Of a stretch of 48,321 nt of DNA, positions 37,786-45,339 are shown piece after piece. How positions within the stretch are numbered: the stretch's first letter is position 1; each line of letters opens with the position of its first letter. This DNA comes from Planctomycetota bacterium (GTDB lineage: Bacteria; Planctomycetota; Phycisphaerae; Phycisphaerales; Phycisphaeraceae): contig JAPLMQ010000117.1 of assembly GCA_026386955.1 (NCBI GenBank), forward strand, positions 1-48,321. Reading direction: 5' to 3'. Both the position numbers and the translations under genes were made by a program. The notes under the pieces are model-generated. The model had not been told where the DNA came from, searched no databases, and was given only the letters and a program-made list of their open reading frames with translations.

Positions 37786-40563
37786 TCAGAAGAGGGAGAG
37801 GCTGCGGAACGCGGCCAGCAGCGGCGGGCCGGCCTTGGGGTCGTAGCGGACGACCAGCGAGAACTGGGCGTCGCGGTCGGACTCGGTCGACTTCTCGACG
37901 ACGACCTGCGGGCGCCCCTCTACGCGGCGCGGGTCGGCCAGGGCGACGCGGAGGTGGTCGATGAGCGAGTCGAAGTCGAGCGTGTCGGCGCAGCGGTCCA
38001 TCAGCCGGCCCTGCAGGCCCGCGGGCTCGGCCGAGCCGAGCTTGGTGAGGATGTCGATCACCGGCGGCGCGTCGCCCGCGCGGAAGTGCTCGTTGGCGTA
38101 GCTGTATTGCCCGGTGATGCGCAGCGCGTTGCCCTCGGCGGGGCGGACGACCAGGGAGAGGTCGAAGTCGAGGTAGCGCTGGAGCTGCTGGTAGCGGGCG
38201 ACCGCCGGGGCCGACTTGGGCATGTCGGCGAAGCAGGCGGCCGCGTCGAACCAGAGGCCGACCGCGCCGTCCGCGGGCATCGCGCGGCTGGGCGTCGCCG
38301 CCGGCTTGCGGGCCACGCCGCCTTCGGCGCGATCGCCCGCGAGGCAGAGCTTCATCTCCCGCTCGACGCTGGGGCGGGCCGGGTTGCCCTCGATCTCCAG
38401 AAGGATCACCGCGGCGCCGTCCGTCATTCCGAAGCTGAAGAAGCCGCCCTCGGGGTCGAGGTATCGCCCCCGCCCCGCCTGCACCATGAGCCGGTTGCGG
38501 GTGAGTGAGGACCCCGCCGCGGCCGTGGGGCGGAGGGCACGGGTGATCGTCTCGGCGCAGCGCGAGAGCGAGGCCTCGGCCGCGGGCACGTCGGTCACGC
38601 GGGCGACCAGGCCAGCCAACATCACGGGGCGGTCGGTGCCGCCGCTGGCGGTGGCGTTCGAGCGGTCGGTGGGATATTTCAGGAAGGCGTAGACGTCGGC
38701 GTTGGGGTCGAACCCGCTGGAGAGCAAGTCGGCGATCGCGGCGATGACGGGCTGGCCCAGGAGTTCGGCCGCGTTGGCGGGGCCGGTGGTCGTCGAGGCG
38801 GAGGCGACCTTGTCGGCCGCGTTCGCCGGTGCGCGGAGCATCGCGGGGCGGAAGGTCACGACGGCGAAGCTGTCGGCGGGGATCAGCTTCGCGTGGGCGA
38901 CGACGGCGCTCTGGCGCGTCGCCTTCACGCCCCATGAGGCCACGCCGATGATCAAGGCCGCGATCAACATCGCCGACACGACCGCCACCGCCCAACCCCA
39001 GCCCCGGCCCGCGCCGGCCGCCGGGGGAACGCCCGAGGCCTCATCCGCAACAAATCCGCCACCCGAATGCGACGAACCCGAATTCGTCCCTCCCGCGGCG
39101 GGCAAGTCCGTCGACGAGCGGCGGCGGGAATCGCTCGCCATCACCACGTTGAACCCGATCGTCAGCGCCACCGCCAGCGGGTCGAAGACCAGCACGATCA
39201 CCAGCATGAGCCACTTCACCACGTCGTCCACCGGGGCGTTGAAGGCCCGCGCGATGAAGCGGTAGGTGCCCACGTCGGTCGAGGCGATCTGGTCCTGGAT
39301 CCGCTTGACCTCCTGCCCACCCGACCGCAGCCGCTGATACAGCGCCTCGATCTGGTTGTTCCCGTCGCTGAGGGTCGACTGGCTCTTGCCCTGCAGCAGA
39401 GCGATCTGCTGCTGGGCCCGCGCGGCGTCGCCCGCCTTCGCGGCCCGCAGGGTCTTGTCCTCCTCGTCGATCGAGGCCGCGTCGCGGGCGAACTGCTCGG
39501 CCACCGTCTCGCCCGACTTCGCGAACGTCGCCAGCGCCTCGCCCTGCCCCTTGCGCAGGGCCTTCTCCTCCTCGGAGATCGCCGCCCGCTCCTTGGTCAG
39601 GTCGCCCCCGGCGGCGGCGATCTGGGCGTCGATCTCCTTGACCGTCGCGGCGTGGGCTTTGCGCAAGTCGTCCTGCGTCGCGCGGTGCGTGGCGATCTCC
39701 GCGGCGATGGCGTCGCGCTGCTTCTTCTGCTGTTCGCGCAGGACCTGCCCCTTGCGGATGCTGTCGTCCTTGAGGATGCCCGGGCCGCCCTCGCGGGTGT
39801 AGGCGTCGACCGCGCGGTCGAGCACGGCGATGCGCTCGTTGAGCGCGGCGATCTCCACGTCCTCCGAGGCGAGCGCGGCCGTCAGCATCTTCCCCGCGTC
39901 GGCGGAGCGGGCGGCGAGCGTCGCCACGTCGCCGTCGCGCTTGGCGAGCGAGGCCTTGCGGCGGTCCTCCAAGCGGGCGAGCGCCTGGTCGAAGGAGGCG
40001 GTCGTCTGCGTCGTGCGCTGGCGGACGTCCTCCACGGCCTTGTCCCGCTTCTCCTGCACGCCCTTGCGGCGGCTATCGAGCCGGCCGAGCGACTGCTCGA
40101 GCGACTGCTGGGCCGAGACGATCTGGGCCTGGAGCTTGTCGATGTCCTGGCGGTCGGTGTCGGAGAGCTTGCCGATCTGCCCGCGGGAGGCGTCGATGCG
40201 GCGCTGCACGTCGGCCATCTCGCGCTCGATCGACTCCTCCTGGTGGTGGAGCAGCGCGACCTCGGCGTTGGTCTGCTCGTAGGCGCGGGCGAGGTAGCCG
40301 TAGATGCCCAGCGAGGTGATGCCCACGAGCACGGCGACGGCGAGCATGAGGTAGGCCCGGACGGCGATGCCGATGCGCGGCCAGTATTGGTAGAGGAACG
40401 AGGCGGCGATGAGCTTGCCGACCTCGAGGCTCGCGGCCATGACCATGACCGCGGTCGCCGAGCCGACGAAGAGCATGCCCAGCCCGCGCACGGAGAAGAA
40501 GGCCGAGCAGCCGGCGATGAAGAGCGCCGAGAGGCCGATGAGGATTTTGAAGAGTGTCCGCAT
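37786..40563 (-). CDS. Membrane protein with three N-terminal helices, long coiled coil and exported C-domain (925 aa)
   Basis: Residues 6-95 hold three membrane segments with FSVRGLGMLFVGSATAVMVM, ASLEVGKLIAASFLYQYW and YLMLAVAVLVGITSLGIYGYL. This compact arrangement recalls uncharacterised membrane proteins also carried by some marine phages (recalled, unverified). Residues about 97-440 are a long charged coiled coil (EESIEREMADVQRRIDASRG, EQQKKQRDAIAAEIATHRAT). A membrane segment (about 445-475, WLMLVIVLVFDPLAVALTIG), a Ser/Gly-rich link and another helix (about 520-545, GWAVAVVSAMLIAALIIGVA) follow. The rest (about 555-925) is a mixed alpha/beta domain (ADSFAVVTFRPAMLRAPANA, LDFDLSLVVRPAEGNALRIT) probably outside the cytoplasm. 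ATG 40563 has GGGAG upstream; longer starts are in low-quality sequence. First gene of a four-gene minus-strand operon. Confidence 0.85.
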   Translation of the reverse strand: MRTLFKILIGLSALFIAGCSAFFSVRGLGMLFVGSATAVMVMAASLEVGKLIAASFLYQYWPRIGIAVRAYLMLAVAVLVGITSLGIYGYLARAYEQTNAEVALLHHQEESIEREMADVQRRIDASRGQIGKLSDTDRQDIDKLQAQIVSAQQSLEQSLGRLDSRRKGVQEKRDKAVEDVRQRTTQTTASFDQALARLEDRRKASLAKRDGDVATLAARSADAGKMLTAALASEDVEIAALNERIAVLDRAVDAYTREGGPGILKDDSIRKGQVLREQQKKQRDAIAAEIATHRATQDDLRKAHAATVKEIDAQIAAAGGDLTKERAAISEEEKALRKGQGEALATFAKSGETVAEQFARDAASIDEEDKTLRAAKAGDAARAQQQIALLQGKSQSTLSDGNNQIEALYQRLRSGGQEVKRIQDQIASTDVGTYRFIARAFNAPVDDVVKWLMLVIVLVFDPLAVALTIGFNVVMASDSRRRSSTDLPAAGGTNSGSSHSGGGFVADEASGVPPAAGAGRGWGWAVAVVSAMLIAALIIGVASWGVKATRQSAVVAHAKLIPADSFAVVTFRPAMLRAPANAADKVASASTTTGPANAAELLGQPVIAAIADLLSSGFDPNADVYAFLKYPTDRSNATASGGTDRPVMLAGLVARVTDVPAAEASLSRCAETITRALRPTAAAGSSLTRNRLMVQAGRGRYLDPEGGFFSFGMTDGAAVILLEIEGNPARPSVEREMKLCLAGDRAEGGVARKPAATPSRAMPADGAVGLWFDAAACFADMPKSAPAVARYQQLQRYLDFDLSLVVRPAEGNALRITGQYSYANEHFRAGDAPPVIDILTKLGSAEPAGLQGRLMDRCADTLDFDSLIDHLRVALADPRRVEGRPQVVVEKSTESDRDAQFSLVVRYDPKAGPPLLAAFRSLSLF

Positions 40564-40894
40564 GGGGGCATCGACTCCCGAAGGAAGTGACGGGGCAAAC
40601 GTGCTGGGATGGACAACGAATGAGGCGAGCCGCGAGGCATCCGAGGGCCGGAGGCCAAGAGCCGAACCGGGCGATCGACGGCCCGCAACGAGGCGAAACC
40701 CGCTGGCACGTGGCCGCACGCCCGGCCCAACGCATCATACTAACCGCCCCGAAGTCGGGGTCAACTGCGGGCGGCCTCGATTGGCCGTGGAGCATGCGGG
40801 AGACTGCGAACCTCCCGCTCGCGTTATCATCGCCAAAGCGGTCCTCATCGCCGATCGCCCAAATGGTCGCCAAGCTGGTTCGCAAGGGATTCCC
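40564..40894. other. Divergent promoter region (331 nt), no gene
   Basis: This separates the minus-strand coiled-coil operon and the plus-strand TolB-like gene. AT-rich stretches CATACTAACC (40736-40745) and GTTATCATCG (40823-40832) are the only promoter-like spots; no repeat was recognised. Confidence 0.4.
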
Positions 40895-41905
40895 ATGACA
40901 AACCTCACGCCGCGGGACCTGCTCTTCACGCACATCCAATGGGAAGGCCCCTACGACCGCGCCTCGCGCGCCGCGACGGGGGAGTTGCTGGCCGTCCGCG
41001 TCGACGGGCCCGGCGAGCCCGTGGTGCGCACGATCAAAAGCTTCGACGCCGGAGCCTCCGCCCACGGCTCCGTCGGCGGAACGTGGGTCTACCTGCAGAG
41101 CAGCCTTTCGGGCGACAGCCAGATCTATCGTTGCCGGGCCGACGGCAGCGGCCTCGAGAACCTCACCCGGACCACGGGCATCGACGAGTACGGCTTCTCC
41201 TTCTCGCCCGACCAACGGTTCATCACCTACTGCAGCCACCGCCGCGGCACGCCCGCCGACGTGAAGATGATGACCGCCGACGGGCGCGACCACCGCATGC
41301 TGATGAGCGGGCCCTACAGCTACATGCCCCGCTTCGCGCCCGACGGCCGCTCGGTCGTCTGCGTCTCGCTCCGCCCCAGCTACGGCGTGCACCGCATCGA
41401 CCTCGCCACCGGCGGCGACACCTGCCTCATCCGCGAGGCGGGCGTCGACTTCCACAACCCCTGCCCCTCGCCCGACGGCAAGTACATCACCTGCTACCGC
41501 AGGCCCAACGGCGTGGGCGGCGTGAGCGAGGTCTTCCGCATCGACGCCGACGGCAGCAACCCGCTCGCCCTCACCCGGGGCAACATGCACGAGGTGAGCA
41601 AGATCGGCAGCGCCCGCGGCGGCTCCGACCCGCCGGCCTGGTCGCCCGACGCCCAGCGCCTCGCCTTCGTCACCGGCGACGACGAACAACTGCACACGAT
41701 GAACCCCGACGGCGGCGACGTGCGCAAGCTCACATCGCTTGCGGGCACCTGCGCCTTCCCGCGCTGGTCGGCCGACGGCGGGACCATCGCCTTCGCCGCG
41801 GAGGTGAACGAGCGTCCGCAGCTCTTCGTCATCCCCGCCGCGGGCGGGCAGCCGCGCCAGCTCACGCGGCTGCCCGGCGCGGTTTTCTGGCCGAATTGGT
41901 GCTGA
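40895..41905 (+). CDS. TolB/PD40-like beta-propeller protein (336 aa)
   Basis: Residues about 55-330 contain repeated propeller blades with SPDQRFITYCSH, APDGRSVVCVSL, SPDGKYITCYRR, SPDAQRLAFVTG and SADGGTIAFAAE; most are followed by short hydrophobic strands and preceded by a 'D-A-D-G-S' turn. This is the pattern of TolB/oligogalacturonate-lyase-like WD40 proteins. His-rich turns (VDFHNPCPSPDG, NMHEVSKIG, GVHRIDL) suggest a metal site like that of the other propeller gene in this window (23648-24958), so a role in uronic-acid or polysaccharide handling is possible. No signal peptide is visible. ATG 40895 has AAGGGA 5-6 nt upstream. It ends 29 nt before the methyltransferase and is likely co-transcribed. 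Confidence 0.83.
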   Translation: MTNLTPRDLLFTHIQWEGPYDRASRAATGELLAVRVDGPGEPVVRTIKSFDAGASAHGSVGGTWVYLQSSLSGDSQIYRCRADGSGLENLTRTTGIDEYGFSFSPDQRFITYCSHRRGTPADVKMMTADGRDHRMLMSGPYSYMPRFAPDGRSVVCVSLRPSYGVHRIDLATGGDTCLIREAGVDFHNPCPSPDGKYITCYRRPNGVGGVSEVFRIDADGSNPLALTRGNMHEVSKIGSARGGSDPPAWSPDAQRLAFVTGDDEQLHTMNPDGGDVRKLTSLAGTCAFPRWSADGGTIAFAAEVNERPQLFVIPAAGGQPRQLTRLPGAVFWPNWC

Positions 41906-41934
41906 GGACTTCGTCCACATCGACCGGAACTCAG

Positions 41935-42588
41935 ATGCCCAGCCCGCAACTCCAACCCTTCCGCCGCGACGACGAGTCGGACGACGCGCTCTTCTATGCC
42001 CAGCCCCGGCTCGTCACCCACATCGACGATCCCGCCATCGCCGCGGTGACGCGCCTCTACCGCGAACGCCTCCCGCGCGGCGGCGCGATCCTCGACTTGA
42101 TGAGCAGTTGGATCAGCCACCTGCCCGGCGACTCGCTCTATCGCGAAGTGACGGGCCTGGGCATGAACCGCGAGGAATTGGCCGCGAATTCCAGACTCGA
42201 CCGTCGCGTGGTGCAGGACCTGAACCGCGACGCGGCGCTGCCGTTCCAGGACGGCGCGTTCGACGCCGCGGTCTGCTGCGTCTCGATCGACTATCTGGTG
42301 CGCCCCGTGGAGGTGCTGCGCGAGGTCGGCCGAGTCTGCCGTGCGGGCGCGCCGCTGGTGATCACGTTCTCCAACCGGTGCTTCCCCACCAAGGCGATCT
42401 CGCCCTGGCTCGAGTTGGATGATGCCGGTCATCTCGAACTCGTCGAATCCTTCGTCGCCGCGGCGGGCCCGTGGGAGCGGATCGAGCGGCTCGACCGGAG
42501 CCCGAACCCCGGCCTGAGCGACCCGCTCTTCGCTGTCGTCGCGCGGCGGGCGGTGGTCGCGAGCCGGAAGGAAGCGGCGTCGCGGTAG
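41935..42588 (+). CDS. SAM-dependent methyltransferase (class I, Methyltransf_11-like), 217 aa
   Basis: Class I Rossmann methyltransferase text: AILDLMSSWISHLPGD replaces the usual glycine-rich motif I (only weakly conserved), VVQDLNRDAALPFQDGAFDA matches the acidic strand and post-motif loop, AVCCVSIDYLVRPVEVLREV is motif II/III, and GAPLVITFSNRCFPTKAI is the last strand. The glycine loop is unusually degenerate for SAM binding, but similar proteins are annotated as methyltransferases. A cytoplasmic enzyme of unknown substrate is expected. CGGAACT precedes the ATG by about 4 nt, and the gene follows the TolB-like gene closely. A hairpin repeat follows its stop. Confidence 0.75.
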   Translation: MPSPQLQPFRRDDESDDALFYAQPRLVTHIDDPAIAAVTRLYRERLPRGGAILDLMSSWISHLPGDSLYREVTGLGMNREELAANSRLDRRVVQDLNRDAALPFQDGAFDAAVCCVSIDYLVRPVEVLREVGRVCRAGAPLVITFSNRCFPTKAISPWLELDDAGHLELVESFVAAAGPWERIERLDRSPNPGLSDPLFAVVARRAVVASRKEAASR

Positions 42589-42606
42589 GCACGGCGACCC
42601 GCCCAA

Positions 42607-42662
42607 AAAAAGAGTGCGCCTCCTGTAAGACCCGCACAAGTGTCCGGCCAAATCCGGACAAA
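42607..42662. repeat. Hairpin repeat, copy 2 (TGTCCGG-CCAAAT-CCGGACA)
   Basis: Near-identical to 20271-20327: an A-run, GCGCCTCCTGTA, CGCACAAG, then the same 7-bp hairpin at 42641-42660. It lies 18 nt after the methyltransferase stop, so it may double as a transcript end. Confidence 0.75.
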
Positions 42663-42780
42663 CCCCCTCGGGACCGCCCCTAACTCCTTGTTTTTCGGCG
42701 CGGCGAAAAATTTTTCGGGGAATTCCGATGGCGTTCCTGGCCTGAAAACGAGGGTGGGCGCGCCTTAATTGCCCTGCCGG

Positions 42781-42813
42781 GTGTCCACCGAGGGTCCACC
42801 GAGGGTCCACGGC
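42781..42813. repeat. Three tandem 11-bp units (GGGTCCACCGA)
   Basis: GTGTCCACCGA, GGGTCCACCGA and GGGTCCACGGC lie end to end in the spacer between the methyltransferase and the heparinase-like gene. It is probably a short slippage repeat; a protein-binding array is less likely. Confidence 0.6.
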
Positions 42814-42916
42814 TGGGCACGGCGCCGGCTGCCTCGGAGCTCCCTCTGCCCTCTCCACATCGCATCGATTGATAATCCGTCCCCAGATCGTCGTTCAACC
42901 CTTGGTCAACGACTCT

Positions 42917-43020
42917 GGGTTCGTAGTTCCGCCTTTAGGCGGCTCTTCGATTTCTCTCGATCGCGCGGACGGGACGCTTCGGTTTTCCAAAGACCGCGTA
43001 AACGCGGAACTCCGAACCCC
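42917..43020. repeat. 104-bp inverted-repeat element (AGTTCCGC-TTTA-GCGG)
   Basis: Arms 42917-42942 and 42994-43020 are inverted copies with a few mismatches (GGGTTCG, then AGTTCCGCSTTTASGCGG); each inner end is itself a small palindrome around TTTA. It is a short non-coding element in the 511-nt spacer 42589-43099, where no gene was seen. It ends 80 nt upstream of the heparinase-like start. Confidence 0.72.
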
Positions 43021-43099
43021 AGACCCTGCCCCTGGAATGCGTTCGCGGCCACGCGGGTTTGGAAATACGATCACCCGCCAATCCCCCAGGGAACCCCGC

Positions 43100-45280
43100 A
43101 TGGACTTCTCCTTCGGCAGCGCCGTGAAGCTCTACCAGCGCCACACCCACCCGCGCGTGCTCTTCGGACCCGACGACCTGCCGAAGCTCAAGCGACAGGT
43201 CCGCACCGGCGACGGGCGGCGGATCATGCAGGCCATCCGGCGCAAGACCCGCCCCGACATCGACCGCCTCCTGAGCGCCGCCGGGCTGGCGAAGACCATC
43301 GAGGACGCGAAGCGGCGGATCGACGGCTCGATCGTCTGGAACCTCTTCGACATGGCGATGGTCGGCGCGCTCGACGACGACGCCGACGCCATCGCCGCGG
43401 CCAAGCGCGGGCTCGCCTCCCTCCCCGTCGCCTACAGCCAGCCCGGGCCGGCGAACTCCTACACGATGATGTACGGCTGCCACCCACTGGCCTATGACCT
43501 GCTGTTCGAGCATCTCAGCGAGGCCGAGCGGGCCGCGTACGCCAACTGGATCATCGACGGCTGCCTGCGCCCGAGCCTCGCGGCGTCGCGCGCCAACTTC
43601 ATCAAGTCCTGCGGCGCCAACACGCCCATCTGCTACACCATCCCCGCGCTGCTGGGCCTGCTCGCCATCACCGGCGACCCCGGCGTCCCCGACCTAGCGC
43701 CCGAAAAGGCCGAGATCCTCGGCATGTTCGAGGCGGCGCTGCAGGGCTTCCTCGGGCCCGACGGCTACCCGCACGAGGACGTGGGCTACGGCACCGCCGT
43801 CGCGGGCGGGCTGTCGCACATCGTCGAAGCGGCCAGGCGGGCGGGCGTCTACGACGCCTACGCCGACTGCATCCGCTACACCCGGCTCGGGCAGGCGACG
43901 CTCCAGTTCGTCCAGCCCTGGGGCGACTACCTCACCAACAACGGCGACCACACCGACTGCTTCCTCTGCCGCGAGGTTCCGCTCGCCCGCCTCGCGAAGG
44001 AGACCAAGGCGCCCGAACTGCTCTGGCTGTTGGGCACGCTCCACTACCCCACCGCGAAGGCCAAGGCCGCGCCCGACCCCGCGGCCGCGTTCGCCGAGGT
44101 CGCGCTGGCCCGCAAGGGGTTCCACGTGCCGGCGACGAGCATGTCGCTCCTGGTGATGAAGGACTTCAAGAACCCGCGCCACCCGAGCGACGCCGGCGTG
44201 CCCACGCGCTTCCACGCCCACGACCGCGGCTTGCTCAGCCTGCGCGACTCCTGGGAGCCCGACGCGACCTACCTCAACTTCGACGCCTGCCACCGTTCGC
44301 CCCACGCGCAGGGCCACTTCCACGCCAGCGCCGGGCACTTCAGCGTCACGGCCCTGGGCGAGTATTTCGCGATCTGGCCCAGCCGCTACAACATGGAGCA
44401 GAGCTGCCACAACGTCGTGCTCATCGACGGCAAGAGCGGGCGATCAACCCACGGCGAGTGGATCTACGCCCGCGAGAACGGCGTGCTCACCGAGTACACG
44501 CCCGGGGATTTCGTCGACTTCGCCAGCGTCGACAGCGCCCAGCAGCACAACTGCCTCTGGGCCCGCCGGGCGATGGGCTTCGTCCGCCGGGGGAAGTCGG
44601 ATGGCGACGCCCCGAGCTACCTCTGGACGGTGGAGGACCTCAACAAGGCCGACGACTGGGCCGATTTCTGGTGGCAGCTCCACACCTCGCCGGAGAACAC
44701 GATCAAGATCGCGGGACAGTCGGCGACGATCACAGGCTGGCGGAAGGGCAACCACATGGATGTCCACTTCGCCCTGCCCGCGCCGACCGATTATCCGCGG
44801 GCCCATGTGGTGAAGCTCGAGCAGGACATCGCGACGCCCAGCTCGCACAATTACCTACGCGACTTGATGGCGAGCGACCCCGTCTCCAAGCTCGCCCGCC
44901 CGTCGGAGATGGTCCACGGCCCGGTCTTCGAGCGCCCGCGGCTGCTGGGCAAGGTGAGCGGCTACAACGGGCGGTTCATGTCGATCATGCTCCCCCGCCT
45001 GCGGGGCGGGGCGCCGGCGAAAGTAGAGCGGCTGGCCTCGGTGCAGAACTCGCTGGCGGTGCGAATCACGTTTGAGAAGGTCGAGGACACGCTGATCTGG
45101 GCCTACGAGCACGGCATGCTCGAGGCCGGCGACGTCCGCGCCCGCGGGCAGTGGTGCATCGTCCGCCGATCGCGCAAGAGCGGGCGCGTGATCAGCCACG
45201 CGATCGGCGCGGGCGAGAGCTTGAGGGTGGAGGGGAAGGAGTTGGTCGCCGGGCGAGCGATTAGGTCGCCAAGGAAATGA
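43100..45280 (+). CDS. Heparinase II/III-like polysaccharide lyase-family protein (726 aa)
   Basis: It starts with the family opening RHTHPRVLFGPDDLPKLKRQ. Residues about 30-330 form the alpha/alpha-toroid (GCHPLAYDLLFEHLSEAERA, GPDGYPHEDVGYGTAVAGGL). The second half (about 370-720) is beta-rich with the lyase-type His text FDACHRSPHAQGHFHASAGH and YNMEQSCHNVVLIDG. Members cleave heparin, alginate or related acidic glycans by beta-elimination; the exact substrate is not evident. No signal peptide is visible at ATG 43100 (AGGGA upstream), which is unusual for an extracellular lyase; the open frame continues upstream but adds no signal. Its stop lies 59 nt before the start chosen for the DUF4838-like gene, so the two probably form one operon. 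Confidence 0.87.
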   Translation: MDFSFGSAVKLYQRHTHPRVLFGPDDLPKLKRQVRTGDGRRIMQAIRRKTRPDIDRLLSAAGLAKTIEDAKRRIDGSIVWNLFDMAMVGALDDDADAIAAAKRGLASLPVAYSQPGPANSYTMMYGCHPLAYDLLFEHLSEAERAAYANWIIDGCLRPSLAASRANFIKSCGANTPICYTIPALLGLLAITGDPGVPDLAPEKAEILGMFEAALQGFLGPDGYPHEDVGYGTAVAGGLSHIVEAARRAGVYDAYADCIRYTRLGQATLQFVQPWGDYLTNNGDHTDCFLCREVPLARLAKETKAPELLWLLGTLHYPTAKAKAAPDPAAAFAEVALARKGFHVPATSMSLLVMKDFKNPRHPSDAGVPTRFHAHDRGLLSLRDSWEPDATYLNFDACHRSPHAQGHFHASAGHFSVTALGEYFAIWPSRYNMEQSCHNVVLIDGKSGRSTHGEWIYARENGVLTEYTPGDFVDFASVDSAQQHNCLWARRAMGFVRRGKSDGDAPSYLWTVEDLNKADDWADFWWQLHTSPENTIKIAGQSATITGWRKGNHMDVHFALPAPTDYPRAHVVKLEQDIATPSSHNYLRDLMASDPVSKLARPSEMVHGPVFERPRLLGKVSGYNGRFMSIMLPRLRGGAPAKVERLASVQNSLAVRITFEKVEDTLIWAYEHGMLEAGDVRARGQWCIVRRSRKSGRVISHAIGAGESLRVEGKELVAGRAIRSPRK

Positions 45281-45339
45281 TGCTGCGTGGTGTGGGAATC
45301 ATCCGCATGGATCGCCCCAACCTGAAGGGAAGTCGCGTC

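Noticed and set aside
42781..42813. CRISPR-like direct repeats
   Set aside because: Units are 11 bp with no spacers; a simple tandem repeat. No CRISPR array was seen elsewhere.
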